Assembly: GCA_029941135.1 (NCBI GenBank)
Contig: JAPYRI010000002.1
Location: forward strand, 30,063-87,031
Length of the DNA stretch: 56,969 nucleotides
Reading direction: 5' to 3'
Source of the DNA: Alphaproteobacteria bacterium
GTDB lineage: Bacteria; Pseudomonadota; Alphaproteobacteria; JAPYRI01
Of the stretch, positions 9,643-21,099 are shown piece by piece (position 1 is the stretch's first letter; each line of letters opens with the position of its first letter). The notes under the pieces are model-generated. The model searched no databases. It was not told where the DNA came from and saw only the letters and a list, made by a program, of their open reading frames with translations. The translations under genes and the position numbers were made by a program.

Positions 9643-10761
9643 ATGAGCGATCTGGACCCCGAACCCACTAAGAAAACGCCCTTGCATGGATTGCACATGT
9701 CCCTGGGCGCAAAAATGGTGCCTTTTGCCGGCTATGACATGCCGGTTCAGTACCCGGCTGGGATACTGGCTGAGCACATCCACACCCGTGCCCACGCCGG
9801 GTTGTTCGACGTATCCCACATGGGGCAAATACGCCTCTCCGGGCCGCGAGCCGCGCAAGATCTGCAAACATTGGTTCCTGGTGACATCACCGGTTTGGCC
9901 ATCGGTGACATGCGATACACCCTGTTTACAGGGAATGACGGTGGCATCTTGGATGACTTGATGGTGACCAAGGTCGACGACGGGTTGTTGCTGGTAGTGA
10001 ACGCCGCTTGCAAGCACGCTGATTTTGCCCACCTCAAAAAAAGCCTGCCGTCCACGTCCGCCGTTGAAATGTTGGACGATCGGGCATTGCTAGCGCTTCA
10101 GGGGCCCGAGGCACTAACTGTACTTGCGAAATTAGCGCCTGAAGTGAGCGGATTAACCTTCATGAAAGCGGCAGAGATCGAGGTGGCAGGTATTGCCTGT
10201 TTCGTCAGCCGGTCCGGGTATACCGGTGAGGACGGTTTCGAAATATCGATGGCTGCCGACCGTGCGCGCGAGCTGGCGACGTTGTTATTGGACGCTTCCG
10301 AAGTTGAACCCATAGGCCTCGGCGCCCGCGACAGTCTGCGCCTTGAGGCCGGATTGTGCCTTTATGGCCATGACATTGACGGGACCACAACACCGGTGGA
10401 AGCCGCTTTAAGCTGGGCGATTGGCAAACGCCGGCGGATTGGGGGCGGTTTTCCAGGGTCTGACGTGATATTGGCTCAACTTCGCAATGGCGCGCCGCGA
10501 AAGCGCGTGGGCGTTCAGGCAGAAGGACGGGCGCCGGCGCGCGATCACACTGAAATCAGGGCGCCGGGTGGCGAACCCATCGGCGAGATTACCAGCGGTG
10601 GCTTTGGACCCACAGTTGGAGGTCCCGTCGCCATGGGTTACGTGACTAGCCGTTTTACGGAAGTTGGCACGCCGGTCGAACTGGTCGTGCGTGGTAAAGC
10701 GCGGCCAGCAAATATTGTCAAATTACCGTACACGCCACATCGGTATGTAAAAACCATATAG
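9643..10761 (+). CDS. gcvT: Glycine cleavage system aminomethyltransferase T
   Basis: LHGLHMSLGAKMVPFAGYDMPVQYPAGILAEHIHTR...GYTGEDGFEI; start at 9643 chosen because the longer ORF begins immediately after the riboswitch. Confidence 0.95.
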   Translation: MSDLDPEPTKKTPLHGLHMSLGAKMVPFAGYDMPVQYPAGILAEHIHTRAHAGLFDVSHMGQIRLSGPRAAQDLQTLVPGDITGLAIGDMRYTLFTGNDGGILDDLMVTKVDDGLLLVVNAACKHADFAHLKKSLPSTSAVEMLDDRALLALQGPEALTVLAKLAPEVSGLTFMKAAEIEVAGIACFVSRSGYTGEDGFEISMAADRARELATLLLDASEVEPIGLGARDSLRLEAGLCLYGHDIDGTTTPVEAALSWAIGKRRRIGGGFPGSDVILAQLRNGAPRKRVGVQAEGRAPARDHTEIRAPGGEPIGEITSGGFGPTVGGPVAMGYVTSRFTEVGTPVELVVRGKARPANIVKLPYTPHRYVKTI

Positions 10762-10795
10762 AAAATTGCTCAAATATTGACGACGGAGGGGGCCA

Positions 10796-11173
10796 ATGGC
10801 CGAACTGAGATTTACCGAAGAACATGAATGGATCCGAATCGACGGAAACGAAGGCACCATTGGCATCAGCGATTACGCGCAAGAGCAATTGGGCGACATT
10901 GTCTATGTGGAGCTGCCCGCCGTTGGCGCGTCACTGTTTCAGGGAGACGAGGCGGCGGTGGTCGAATCGGTTAAAGCCGCCAGCGAGATCTATGCCCCTG
11001 TCGCCGGAGAGGTTACGGCAGTGAACGATGAATTGAATGGAGACCCGGGCATCGTCAATCAGGACTCCATGGGGGCCGGATGGTTCATCAAGATGAAAGT
11101 CGAAAACACGTCTCAATTAAGTGAACTGATGACGGAGCAGACATACAAAGACATGGTCGAGGGATTGAAATAA
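10796..11173 (+). CDS. gcvH: Glycine cleavage system H protein
   Basis: [34 protein letters not shown]...[18 protein letters not shown] (lipoyl lysine). Confidence 0.97.
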   Translation: MAELRFTEEHEWIRIDGNEGTIGISDYAQEQLGDIVYVELPAVGASLFQGDEAAVVESVKAASEIYAPVAGEVTAVNDELNGDPGIVNQDSMGAGWFIKMKVENTSQLSELMTEQTYKDMVEGLK

Positions 11174-12522
11174 TGCGGTATTTGCCGCTGACCGATGGTG
11201 ACCGCACGTCCATGCTGGCGGAAATCGGGGTCGACTCAATTGACGATTTGTATGCCGACGTGCCACCCAGCGTGCGCCTGGACGGATTGATTGATTTGCC
11301 GCTTCACCAGGGCGAGCTTGAGGTCGAGCGAGCCATGAAACAATTGGCGGCGAAAAATCTGGAAGCGGGTGCAGCCCCGTTCTTCGTTGGCGCCGGCGCC
11401 TATCGTCATCACATTCCTGCAGCGGTGGATCACCTCATTCAGCGGAGCGAGTTCCTGACGGCATATACGCCCTATCAGCCTGAAATCAGCCAGGGCACTT
11501 TGCAATGTTTGTTCGAATATCAAACCCAGGTTGCCTTGCTGACCGGAACCGAAGTTGCCAATGCGTCCATGTACGACGGCTCAACCGCCTGTGCGGAAGC
11601 CGTCTTGATGGCGCGCCGGGTGACCCGGCGGAAAAACGTCGTTGTGTCCGGTGGTTTGCATCCACATTACCGGGAAGTCACCAAAACCACCCTCAGATTT
11701 ACGGAGGGAAAACTTACGCCGTGTCCGCCGGCGCCTGACGGGGTCGAAGACCTGGCCGGCCTCATCGATGGCGAGACCGCTTGCGTGGTCGTGCAAACGC
11801 CCGATCTGTTTGGCAATATCCGCGATCTCCAGCCATTGGCGGCTGCTGCCCAGGCGGCGGGCGCGCTTCTGATCGCTGTGTTCACCGAAGCCATGTCCCT
11901 TGGCGCCCTTATGCCGCCTGGGGAAATGGGCGCCGATATTGTCGTGGGCGAAGGTCAATCGTTCGGCAATGGGCTTAATTTTGGCGGACCCAATTTAGGT
12001 CTGTTTGCCACCCGTCAATTGTATCAGCGTCAGATGCCCGGCCGATTATGCGGTGAGACCGTGGATGCGGACGGGCGGCGCGGCTACGTACTGACGTTAT
12101 CTACGCGCGAACAACACATCCGCCGTGAGAAGGCCACCAGCAACATCTGCACGAACGCCGGCCTGTGTGCGCTCGCCTTCTGTATTCACATGGCGCTGCT
12201 GGGGGAAGACGGCCTCAAGCGGATCGCTCAACTCAACCACAAGGCAGCCATCGATTTAGCCGGCAAACTTCAACCGGTGCCAGGGGTGGAGGTACTCAAT
12301 AAAACCTATTTCAATGAATTCACCATCCGTGTTGATGGGCGCGCGGACCGGATTGTAGAAAGTATGGCCGGGCAAGGCGTGCTCGGCGGGGTTCCGCTGT
12401 CGCGCTTATGCCCAGATCGGGAGGAACTAGCAGATTTGATTTTGGTGGCGGCAACCGAGTGCACCACCGACCTTGAAATGGATCAATTGGCGGCCGCGCT
12501 CGGGAAGGCGGTGGCGTCATGA
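11173..12522 (+). CDS. gcvPA: Glycine dehydrogenase (decarboxylating) subunit 1
   Basis: [41 protein letters not shown]. Confidence 0.96.
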   Translation: MRYLPLTDGDRTSMLAEIGVDSIDDLYADVPPSVRLDGLIDLPLHQGELEVERAMKQLAAKNLEAGAAPFFVGAGAYRHHIPAAVDHLIQRSEFLTAYTPYQPEISQGTLQCLFEYQTQVALLTGTEVANASMYDGSTACAEAVLMARRVTRRKNVVVSGGLHPHYREVTKTTLRFTEGKLTPCPPAPDGVEDLAGLIDGETACVVVQTPDLFGNIRDLQPLAAAAQAAGALLIAVFTEAMSLGALMPPGEMGADIVVGEGQSFGNGLNFGGPNLGLFATRQLYQRQMPGRLCGETVDADGRRGYVLTLSTREQHIRREKATSNICTNAGLCALAFCIHMALLGEDGLKRIAQLNHKAAIDLAGKLQPVPGVEVLNKTYFNEFTIRVDGRADRIVESMAGQGVLGGVPLSRLCPDREELADLILVAATECTTDLEMDQLAAALGKAVAS

Positions 12523-14087
12523 ACAGGCAGGGACGGCCAACGGCGCCGGGGCTGCAAGCTCAAGGCGCCAACGAAAGTTTCAATACCCACACGGGGCACC
12601 GGGGGCTTGAACATGAAGAGCCAGTGATTTTCGAGCAAGGCGCCGAAGGACGTTGCGGGGTCGATTTGCCCGATCCAGGCGCCTTCGAAGACTGTTTGGG
12701 TGGACTCAACCGCCACAATGAAATCGGTCTGCCCGGATTGTCTGAACCTCAAGTCATCCGCCACTTTGTTCGCCTTAGCCGAAAAAATTATGCCATTGAT
12801 TTGGGGATATACCCGCTCGGATCTTGCACCATGAAGCACAATCCGCGCCTGAATGAAGTGATTGCGCGTCTTCCCGGCTTCGCTAACGTCCATCCGTTGC
12901 AGCCGGTCAGCACCGTCCAAGGGGCTCTTGAGGTCATCGATATGGTGGCCCACTGGCTGCGCGCACTTACCGGCATGCCGGGGATCGCCATGTCACCCAA
13001 AGCGGGCGCGCACGGAGAATTGTGCGGCCTGATGGCCATTCGCGCAGCGCTTGAAGACCGGGGTGATGCGCGCCAGAAAGTATTGGTGCCGGAATCCGCC
13101 CACGGAACTAACCCCGCAACCGCCGCCTTGTGCGGTTACCGGGTCGAGGCCATTCCCGCCAATGTCCGCGGCCGGGTCGATTTGGGTATTTTACGCGAAC
13201 GTTTGGACGAAACGGTTGCGGCGGTCATGGTGACCAATCCTAACACTTGTGGACTGTTCGAAGACGAGGTCATCGAAATCGCCGAGGCAACGCACGCCGC
13301 CGGTGCTTTCTTTTACTGCGATGGTGCGAACTTCAACGCCATTGTCGGCCGGGTACGGCCCGGTGATTTGGGGGTTGATGCGATGCACATCAATCTTCAC
13401 AAGACGTTTTCAACCCCCCACGGCGGCGGCGGTCCGGGCGCGGGACCGGTCGTGTTCGCGAAAGAGTTGGCACCCTATGCCGCCTTGCCGCACGTAAACG
13501 CCGTCGACGGAGATTATACCCTGATTGAACATCAAGCGCCTGCCGCGGAAGAAAGTAAATCGTTCGGGCGCCTCACCGCTTTTCACGGCCAAATGGGCAT
13601 GTTCGTCCGCACGCTCACTTACATGTTAAGCCATGGGGCCGACGGGTTATGTAAGGTTGCTGAAGATGCCGTATTGGGGGCCAATTATCTGCTTGCGCGC
13701 TTAAAAGATGTCATGCCGCCTTCGTTCGACGGCCCATGTATGCACGAAGCCTTGTTTGATGACCGGTTCTTGATCGGCACCGACGTGACCACGCTTGATT
13801 TTTCGAAGGCGTTGATTGATGAAGGCTTCCATCCCATGACCATGTATTTTCCCTTGGTGGTACATGGCGCCCTGTTGATTGAGCCGACCGAAACCGAAAG
13901 CCGGGACAGTCTGGATGAGTTTGTTGTGGCTTTGCGGGGGCTAGTCGCCGACGCACAATCCGGCAATACCGCACGCTTTGCCGGCGCGCCCTACCTCAGT
14001 CCCCGGCGTCGCTTGGACGAAACCGCAGCCGCGCGCGCACCGGTCCTGCGGTGGTCGCCGCCGGCAACGCCGGAAGCCGCGGAATAG
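12519..14087 (+). CDS. gcvPB: Glycine dehydrogenase (decarboxylating) subunit 2
   Basis: [41 protein letters not shown]. Confidence 0.96.
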   Translation: MNRQGRPTAPGLQAQGANESFNTHTGHRGLEHEEPVIFEQGAEGRCGVDLPDPGAFEDCLGGLNRHNEIGLPGLSEPQVIRHFVRLSRKNYAIDLGIYPLGSCTMKHNPRLNEVIARLPGFANVHPLQPVSTVQGALEVIDMVAHWLRALTGMPGIAMSPKAGAHGELCGLMAIRAALEDRGDARQKVLVPESAHGTNPATAALCGYRVEAIPANVRGRVDLGILRERLDETVAAVMVTNPNTCGLFEDEVIEIAEATHAAGAFFYCDGANFNAIVGRVRPGDLGVDAMHINLHKTFSTPHGGGGPGAGPVVFAKELAPYAALPHVNAVDGDYTLIEHQAPAAEESKSFGRLTAFHGQMGMFVRTLTYMLSHGADGLCKVAEDAVLGANYLLARLKDVMPPSFDGPCMHEALFDDRFLIGTDVTTLDFSKALIDEGFHPMTMYFPLVVHGALLIEPTETESRDSLDEFVVALRGLVADAQSGNTARFAGAPYLSPRRRLDETAAARAPVLRWSPPATPEAAE

Positions 14088-14107
14088 TGTTTTTGTTGGG
14101 GTGAGGC

Positions 14108-14596
14108 CTACGTTTGGGGCAACCGGGCACGTAGTTCAGCGACTGACTTTTCGATCTGGTCGTTGGCGGACGCTTCGTCCATTTGATCACGGATGACGGC
14201 GCTGGCCGCTGCTACTGCTACGTCCACCGAAATTTCGCGCGCTTCGTTTATCGCCTCGGTTTCGGCCAGTGCGATTTTGTCCACCGCCATCTGGATTCGA
14301 CGTTCTAAAGTTTCGGCCAACTGCACATCAGTTTCTGCGGTCAGTCTTTCAGCTTCCTGATTGGCGTGATCGATGATCTCATCAGCTTCCGAAACCGCGT
14401 CCCGTTGTTTGCGCTGATAAGATGCCAGCAGCGATTGCGCTTCTTCCCTCAGCGCTCGCGCTTCATCCAGTTCCTTACGGATATCGTCCGCACGCTTGTC
14501 CAAAATGGCCGCGACTGTGCCCGGTAATTTGTAGTAAAGGGCAACACCGACAAGCCCGACAAACGCCATCGCAACCCAAAATGCTGCATCGAACAT
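14108..14596 (-). CDS. atpF: F0F1 ATP synthase subunit b
   Basis: N-terminal TM plus long coiled coil; operon position after b', c and a subunits. Confidence 0.9.
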   Translation of the reverse strand: MFDAAFWVAMAFVGLVGVALYYKLPGTVAAILDKRADDIRKELDEARALREEAQSLLASYQRKQRDAVSEADEIIDHANQEAERLTAETDVQLAETLERRIQMAVDKIALAETEAINEAREISVDVAVAAASAVIRDQMDEASANDQIEKSVAELRARLPQT

Positions 14597-14608
14597 GGAC
14601 TGATCTCC

Positions 14609-15103
14609 CTAAACCTGCCGCGCCGCCAACTCGGCATCCACGGCGGCGTGCAGCGTGTCCTCAGCAACCGATATGCCAATCAATCGCTCTATCGCAAACT
14701 GCGCGGTTTGAGCTGATATCTCGCGCACATTTGCAAGTGCAGTTGATTTAGCCTCTTGAATACGGACATTGGCTTTCTGGGCATTTTCCGCTAGGCGCGT
14801 TTCTAGTTCGGCTTTGCGCCGTTCCGCATCAGCGGCCATTTTAGCATGGGTCTCGAGGGAAAACGCATGGGCCTTTTCACGGGCCTCCGCCAATGAAGCT
14901 TCGTACTCTGCCAGAACGCGCTCCGAATCCTTGCGCAACCGATCCGCTTCGTCCAGGTCGTCGGCAATCCGGTCCTGCCGCGCTTCTAAAACTTCAGCGA
15001 TACGCGGCAAAACCAGCTTCGACAGCACAAAGTAAAGCGCGACGAACGTGATTGTCAGCCAAACCAGCTGGGTCCCGAAAAATTCCGGATTTATTTGGGG
15101 CAT
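14609..15103 (-). CDS. F0F1 ATP synthase subunit b'
   Basis: PQINPEFFGTQLVWLTITFVALYFVLSKLVLPRIAEVLEAR, typical alphaproteobacterial b'. Confidence 0.92.
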   Translation of the reverse strand: MPQINPEFFGTQLVWLTITFVALYFVLSKLVLPRIAEVLEARQDRIADDLDEADRLRKDSERVLAEYEASLAEAREKAHAFSLETHAKMAADAERRKAELETRLAENAQKANVRIQEAKSTALANVREISAQTAQFAIERLIGISVAEDTLHAAVDAELAARQV

Positions 15104-15174
15104 GGAACGTCCCTTATCTGCGCCGCCATCAGGCTACAACACCCAAAGAGCGGATGTTCGCGGGGTAAACGGCC

Positions 15175-15402
15175 CTAAAATACGAACAGAATGAGCATCG
15201 CGATCACCAGCGCAAACAGGGCGATCGCTTCCACCAGCGCGAAGCCGAGCAGAACATTGCCGAAAACCTTCGGGGCCGCAGCCGGATTACGCATAGAGCC
15301 TGCAATAAAGTTGCCAAAAATATTGCCGATGCCAATGCCCACGCCAGCAAGCGCGATGGTCGCGAGACCGGCGCCAATTAATTTTGCTGCTTCAGCTTCC
15401 AT
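15175..15402 (-). CDS. atpE: F0F1 ATP synthase subunit c
   Basis: 75-aa double-TM protein: [38 protein letters not shown]...[22 protein letters not shown]. Confidence 0.97.
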   Translation of the reverse strand: MEAEAAKLIGAGLATIALAGVGIGIGNIFGNFIAGSMRNPAAAPKVFGNVLLGFALVEAIALFALVIAMLILFVF

Positions 15403-15488
15403 GGTTCGAATTCCCTTTTTCTTGAACGTATCAGATGATGATGTGTGATTGGCCGTCGCCCGTCGTTGGCCCTAAATCCTGTTGTGGT

Positions 15489-16229
15489 CTAGTGATGCAA
15501 GTGCACGGCATCGTTTAAATAGATGCAACTCAGAATGGTGAAAACGTAAGCTTGAAGAAAGGCAATGCCAATCTCGAGGCCGGTAAGGGCGATGATAAAG
15601 GCCAATGGCGCCCAACCACCGATGAAACCCAGTGAAATCACGAACCCACCAAATACTTTGAGCATAGTGTGACCCGCCATCATGTTGGCGAACAGCCGCA
15701 CCGAGAGGCTGATTGGGCGGGTGAGGTAGGACAAAATTTCGATCGGCACCAGGAGGACGAGCAAATACACAGGCACGCCATCAGGCACGAAATATTTGAC
15801 GAAACCCATACCATGGCGGGCAAAGCCGATAACGGTCACGCCGATAAAAACCACGGCGGCCAGGGCAAAAGTGACGATGATGTGGCTGGTGACGGTAAAC
15901 GCATACGGCACCATGCCAACCAAGTTCGAGAATAGGATGAACATGAACAGGGTGAAAATGAAGGGAAAGTACCTGCGCCCTTCTGAGCCCACATTGTCCC
16001 GGATCATGTTAGCGATAAATTCGTAACTGAGCTCGGCCATCGATTGCCAGCGACCGGGGATCATCGCGTGCTGACGCATGCCGAGGATCAAAAATCCGGT
16101 GACCAACATGGCCACGATGATCATAAAAAGGCCGGAGTTGGTGAGCGAAGGATCAACCCCACCAATCGGGGCTATCTCGACCAACTTATGAATTTCAAAC
16201 TGAGCTAACGGGCTGTGACCTCGCGCCAC
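15489..16229 (-). CDS. atpB: F0F1 ATP synthase subunit a
   Basis: TRPISLSVRLFANMMAGHTMLKVF; C-terminal hydrophobic LEIGIAFLQAYVFTILSCIYLNDA. Confidence 0.97.
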   Translation of the reverse strand: MARGHSPLAQFEIHKLVEIAPIGGVDPSLTNSGLFMIIVAMLVTGFLILGMRQHAMIPGRWQSMAELSYEFIANMIRDNVGSEGRRYFPFIFTLFMFILFSNLVGMVPYAFTVTSHIIVTFALAAVVFIGVTVIGFARHGMGFVKYFVPDGVPVYLLVLLVPIEILSYLTRPISLSVRLFANMMAGHTMLKVFGGFVISLGFIGGWAPLAFIIALTGLEIGIAFLQAYVFTILSCIYLNDAVHLHH

Positions 16230-16262
16230 GTCCTGTCCTTTCTTGCCTAACCGTTACTTAAC

Positions 16263-16616
16263 TTAATACCCAGATCCAGCTGCGCCGCCGTTTCCGTCTG
16301 CTTCATCCCGTTCCGCGGCAAGGCCAATTTCCTTCGCCGTCCGAAACACGTTCATTGTCCCTGCAGCCGCTCCTAAAAAGAAAAACAGCAGCAGGAACCA
16401 CGGTAGAGTTCCAAGCCACTGGTCTAAGAGCCAACCAATACCGCCACCAACCACTAATCCGGTTACCAGTTCGACACCCAGCCGCAGGGCAAGGCCCATG
16501 CTAGTGTTTGGACGCCGAGTCCGGTCCTCCGGATGTCGGTCTTGCCTGATTTTTTGAGCCTTGCGTAACCGGCCATCCAGTTGTCGCAAACTGTTGTGAT
16601 CATTGTCATCGGCCAT
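16263..16616 (-). CDS. atpI: AtpZ/AtpI family ATP synthase-associated protein
   Basis: ALRLGVELVTGLVVGGGIGWLLDQWLGTLPWFLLLFFFLGAAAGTMNVFR; first in the atp operon. Confidence 0.88.
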   Translation of the reverse strand: MADDNDHNSLRQLDGRLRKAQKIRQDRHPEDRTRRPNTSMGLALRLGVELVTGLVVGGGIGWLLDQWLGTLPWFLLLFFFLGAAAGTMNVFRTAKEIGLAAERDEADGNGGAAGSGY

Positions 16617-16753
16617 GACGTAACCGCGCTGCCTGCGTTGGCCTCAAAAACTAGAAAATTCGGGTGCAACATAGAGGCTGTTCTTAGAGCTGTCAAGAGC
16701 CCATAATTCGGTCTTAACCCTATGATAAAACTAATATATTTGGATCGAACTCA

Positions 16754-19700
16754 TCAGCCGATAGCGGCTAAATCCTCGGCTTTGGCCAGGTCCACCGAGA
16801 CCAGGTTTGAAACCCCCCGTTCGGACATGGTCACACCGAATAAACGGTCCATGCGTGACATGGTCACCATGTTATGGCTGACGATCAGGAAGCGGGTTTG
16901 AGTGGCGTCGGCAATTTCGCGCAACAGATTGCAAAAACGATCGACATTGGCGTCGTCCAGGGGGGCGTCAACTTCGTCGAGCACGCATATGGGCGCAGGG
17001 TTGGTGAGAAACACGGCAAAGATGAGGGCAAGCGCGGTTAACGCCTGTTCGCCGCCTGACAGAAGTGACATGATCTGAAGGCGTTTTCCGGGCGGGCTGG
17101 CCATAATCTGGAGTCCCGCTTCCAGGGGATCATCGGAATCGGTCAATTCCAAGTAGGCCTGACCGCCGCCGTAAAGGCGCTCGAACAATTTCGAAAAATG
17201 ATCGTTAACTTCGGTAAAGGCCTTGAGCATGCGTTCTCTGCCTTCCCGATTGAGACTGCTGATCCCTTGACGTAGGCGGCTTATGGCGGCTTCCAAATCC
17301 TGCCGTTCGGTCAACAAGGTCTGAAGCTGCTCATCTAATTCCTCCGCCTCTTGTTCGGCGCGCAAATTAACCGCGCCAATGTTCTCGCGCTCTCGCTTTA
17401 GACGCTCGATTCGGGTTTCCATTTGTTCGGTCGGCAGAAATTCCCCGTCCGGATCGAAATCGGCTTTTGTAGGCACTTGCTGTGGGCGGCAATTCAGGAC
17501 TTCATCGATGCGTTGGGCAATACCATCCCGGCGCTCGATCCCTTGATCACGGGCCGCTTCAACCCGCACCCTGTCTTCGCGCATGAGGCTCAGTGATTCT
17601 TGGACTTGGCGAACTTCTTTATCTGCTTGCACAAGCTTGTTTTCGGCAACGGCCAGCGCATCCGCGGCGATCTTCCGTGTTTCTTCCACATGGGCCGATT
17701 GTTCAGCTAAGGCTTGGCGGTTGGCCTCAATTTCCTTGGGTCGATCCTCGATTTGCTGCAATTCTTCTTTTGCCACCTGCGCACGCTGAGACAATTCCTC
17801 AAGATGTCTGAGCGCCTCCGCGGCACGCACATCCCATGCGTCTTGCTCGCGACCAATCGTTTCAAGGCGTTGCAGCCGGGCGCGGGTTTCCTGCTCCAGC
17901 ATGGCAAGGGCGCCTCTGGTTTCCGCATAGTTGGTCCTTAAGGTGTCCACAGCCTCGCGCTTCCGCGTGAGCGCAACGCGCAAATCTATGCCCTCAGGCG
18001 GTTCCTCTAATTCCTTTTCAAATCCACCGAGACGGTCAACGGTCTCTTTCTGGTCGTCGGTCAGGCGGGACAGTGCTTCAGCCAAAGCGGCCGCCCGTTT
18101 GTCACGGTCGGAGGCTTTGTTCAGGGCGGCGGTAAAGACATCTTGGGCTTCATCCATGTTCTGCCCGGCGGTGCGCCAGGCGTCGCGCGCAGTTTGCTCG
18201 ACCACCCCAGCGGCTGTGGTCGCTGTGCCCAATTCCTCAACTCGTTTGCGGCTGTGATTAGCCGTGCTGACGGCGTCGGGCAGCTTTTGATCCAATTCCT
18301 TCAAGCAATTACGTTGTGCCAGCCGCGTTGCCGCCGGAGTTACCGCCTCGTGTGTGGTTGTGTAGCCGTCCCACCGCCATTGCGAACCCTCGGGGCTCAC
18401 AAGCCGTTGGCCTTGCACCAGATCTTTGGCCAAACGGGGGCCAATTTGCTCGCTGACCACGCCAACTTGCCGAAGGCGTTGTTGCAATACCACAGGTGCT
18501 TTCACGTGATCGGCCAGGGGGGAGGCCCCCGGTGGCAAAGCTGGACCTTCCGTGTCTGATGTCTGCCCGGTTCGTTGCGCCCAATGAATCGGGGCCCCTT
18601 CAACGGCAGATGCGCTTAAATCGTCGCCGAGGGCCGCCCCAAGTGCTGCTTCGAAACCAGGTTCGGCGTCAATTTCATCGACTACGGCTGGCCACAGATC
18701 GTTTTCGTCAACCAATAGCGATTGATTGAGCGCGGCAATTTCGGCATCAATGCGGGTCAAAATACGATCGGTTTCGTCATAGGTGGTGCGCGCGCCGGTT
18801 TCCGCCGTTTGGGCAAGGGTACGGGTTCGCTGGGCTTCCTCAAGGTCGAGAGTTGCTTTTTCTTGCGCCCGGCGTGCCTCGTTAACACCTGCAGCGGCTT
18901 GATCCGCCTTGTCAGTCTGCTCCTGGCTAATATCCAAAAGCCTGTGTTCTTCTTCAATCCCCGACAGTTGGGCGTTCAGGCGCTCCAAACGTAGCTTCGC
19001 TTCACTTACCTGTTGCTCCAAATGGCGCCGGCGCGCCAATAAAGCCGCGCTTTGCTGGCTTAGCTCATCCAATGTCTTCTCTTCGGTGGTGAGCTCGGCT
19101 TCGGCGCTGGCGACAGCCGCGCGGGCTGCCGTTGCCGTATCGGTTTGGTGATTTTGGGCGCTCTCAATCTCCGCTTTCTCATCGTTCAACCGGCTTTGTG
19201 CGGCTTTCGCATCGTCGCCTTGGACGACTTCCCGCTCAACATCGTGCCCAATTTGCGTGAGACGATTATACAGACGCTGTTTTGCTTCCACCAATCTTTG
19301 CGCTTCCGCATCCAAAATGTCGCGCTCGGCGGTCAGTCGATGCACGGCTGCCGCTGCGTCGGCTTCGCTTTGTCGCAAAGCCGGTAACTCCTGTTGCAGT
19401 GTGGCTTGCCGGGTGGACGCGGCGGCCACTTCGCCGGTCATGTTGCGGACCCGGGTCTCCGCCGTTTTTAAATCCTCTTCGGCTTGCTCAACCGCCGCCG
19501 ACGCTTCTTGCCAACGCACATAGTGCAATGTTGCGTCCAGGAGCCGGATTTGCTCGCTAACCTTGCGGTAGCGTTTAGCTTGCCGGCTTTGGCGTTTTAA
19601 ACTCAACAACTGGTTTTCAATCTGGCCGGTGACGTCTTCCAATCGAACCAAATTGTTTTCCGCCGCGCGCAAACGCAACTCCGCTTCGTGACGGCGGGAA

Positions 19701-20221
19701 TGGAGGCCGGTGATGCCAGCTGCCTCTTCTAGGATCGCCCGCCGGTCGGTTGCTTTGGCATTGACCAGCGCGCCAATGCGGCCTTGGCTGACCAGGGCAG
19801 GCGAATGCGCCCCGGTCGCGGCATCGGCAAACAGCAATTGCACGTCGCGGGCGCGAATCTCACGTCCATTGACTCGATAAGTGGAGCCGCTTTCGCGTTC
19901 TATTCGACGGCTCACCAACAGCTCGTCCGCATCGTTCAGGGCGGCGGGCGCCGATCTGTCGGCATTATCCAGCTCAAGACTGACTTCGGCCAAATTGCGC
20001 GCCGGCCGCTTGGCGGTGCCGGCGAAAATGACATCATCCATGGCGCCGCCGCGCATGCTTTTGGGAGACGTCTCACCCATCACCCACCGTAACGCCTCGA
20101 CCAAATTTGATTTGCCGCAACCATTTGGGCCAACAATGCCACTCAAGCCGGGCTCGACAAGAAGTTCGGTTGGATCGACGAAGGATTTAAATCCAGCAAG
20201 TCTGAGGCGGGTAAACTGCAC
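16754..20221 (-). CDS. smc: Chromosome segregation protein SMC
   Basis: 1155 aa: Walker A GPNGCGKSNLVEALRWVMGE, long coiled coils, LSGGEQALTALALIFAVF signature, Walker B CVLDEVDAPLDD. Confidence 0.96.
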   Translation of the reverse strand: MQFTRLRLAGFKSFVDPTELLVEPGLSGIVGPNGCGKSNLVEALRWVMGETSPKSMRGGAMDDVIFAGTAKRPARNLAEVSLELDNADRSAPAALNDADELLVSRRIERESGSTYRVNGREIRARDVQLLFADAATGAHSPALVSQGRIGALVNAKATDRRAILEEAAGITGLHSRRHEAELRLRAAENNLVRLEDVTGQIENQLLSLKRQSRQAKRYRKVSEQIRLLDATLHYVRWQEASAAVEQAEEDLKTAETRVRNMTGEVAAASTRQATLQQELPALRQSEADAAAAVHRLTAERDILDAEAQRLVEAKQRLYNRLTQIGHDVEREVVQGDDAKAAQSRLNDEKAEIESAQNHQTDTATAARAAVASAEAELTTEEKTLDELSQQSAALLARRRHLEQQVSEAKLRLERLNAQLSGIEEEHRLLDISQEQTDKADQAAAGVNEARRAQEKATLDLEEAQRTRTLAQTAETGARTTYDETDRILTRIDAEIAALNQSLLVDENDLWPAVVDEIDAEPGFEAALGAALGDDLSASAVEGAPIHWAQRTGQTSDTEGPALPPGASPLADHVKAPVVLQQRLRQVGVVSEQIGPRLAKDLVQGQRLVSPEGSQWRWDGYTTTHEAVTPAATRLAQRNCLKELDQKLPDAVSTANHSRKRVEELGTATTAAGVVEQTARDAWRTAGQNMDEAQDVFTAALNKASDRDKRAAALAEALSRLTDDQKETVDRLGGFEKELEEPPEGIDLRVALTRKREAVDTLRTNYAETRGALAMLEQETRARLQRLETIGREQDAWDVRAAEALRHLEELSQRAQVAKEELQQIEDRPKEIEANRQALAEQSAHVEETRKIAADALAVAENKLVQADKEVRQVQESLSLMREDRVRVEAARDQGIERRDGIAQRIDEVLNCRPQQVPTKADFDPDGEFLPTEQMETRIERLKRERENIGAVNLRAEQEAEELDEQLQTLLTERQDLEAAISRLRQGISSLNREGRERMLKAFTEVNDHFSKLFERLYGGGQAYLELTDSDDPLEAGLQIMASPPGKRLQIMSLLSGGEQALTALALIFAVFLTNPAPICVLDEVDAPLDDANVDRFCNLLREIADATQTRFLIVSHNMVTMSRMDRLFGVTMSERGVSNLVSVDLAKAEDLAAIG

Positions 20222-20274
20222 GTGGTTCGCTCGGTCTAAGCTACATTAACGACAAATCTTCTGCGCATCCGCTC

Positions 20275-20922
20275 TCATGGCGCGGGCAGCAGAGGTTGCA
20301 AAATTTCTTCAAACTGTTTGAACGACAGGGCCCCGGAAAACTTGTTGCCGTTAACAATAAAAGTTGGGGTGGACGAAATTTCGAATTCTTGTTCGCCTTG
20401 CATGCGGGTGTTCAGAATACTTTTCTGTAATTCCGCATCGTCCAAGCACTGCTCCACGGTGCTGCTTTTCATCCCGCCAGCTTTGACCACTTTTGCCAAC
20501 TGCGTCCGCGAATCGGTGACAGCCCATTTATCTTGGCTGGTGAAGAGGATTTTGAGAAACCCGAAATATCGATCGGGTCCTGCACAACGGGCGATCATTG
20601 CACCTTCCAGCGCCGGCCGATTGATGGGAAATTCGCGGAAAATAAACCTGATTTTTCCGGTGTCTATGTAATGCTTTTTCAATTCTGGAAATGTTTGCCG
20701 ATGAAATAACGCGCAATGGCCACAACTCATGGACGCGTACTCGATCACCGTAAGCGGCGCATCTTCAGCACCCAGGGCCATTTCCAAACCATAGTTCGTG
20801 GGTTCCGCGGCCCCCGCTTCGCCATTGAATGCGGGTGTTAAATCGCTTTGCAACAGGGCGGCAGTCATCAGTGTTGCGACGAAAGCCGTAATCGAAAAGC
20901 TAAATTTCAATTTTTTCGCCAT
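20275..20922 (-). CDS. DsbA family (thioredoxin-fold) periplasmic protein
   Basis: VIEYASMSCGHCALFHRQTFPELKKHYIDTGKIRFIFREFP; N-terminal signal-like segment. Confidence 0.92.
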   Translation of the reverse strand: MAKKLKFSFSITAFVATLMTAALLQSDLTPAFNGEAGAAEPTNYGLEMALGAEDAPLTVIEYASMSCGHCALFHRQTFPELKKHYIDTGKIRFIFREFPINRPALEGAMIARCAGPDRYFGFLKILFTSQDKWAVTDSRTQLAKVVKAGGMKSSTVEQCLDDAELQKSILNTRMQGEQEFEISSTPTFIVNGNKFSGALSFKQFEEILQPLLPAP

Positions 20923-21099
20923 ATGCTCCGACCTACCAGATATGGCACCATTATAGTGCGTGCTACTAGATATTGGGAGAAAAATTCAGAACCTCTGCCT
21001 TGGCCACCACGAATCGGTGGTGACCGGACGGTAAGAATAGGCGCTATATGAGGCGCTTGTCGGGATTGTTTCAAGGACTTTTGCGTGCGCCTTCTGAAG

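Noticed and set aside
14108-16616. Unusual duplication of ATP synthase b subunit
   Set aside because: The b/b' pair is normal for many Alphaproteobacteria; not novel.
17583-20249. Numerous long ORFs antisense to smc
   Set aside because: High GC and biased codon use in smc create spurious antisense ORFs; translations lack recognisable domains.
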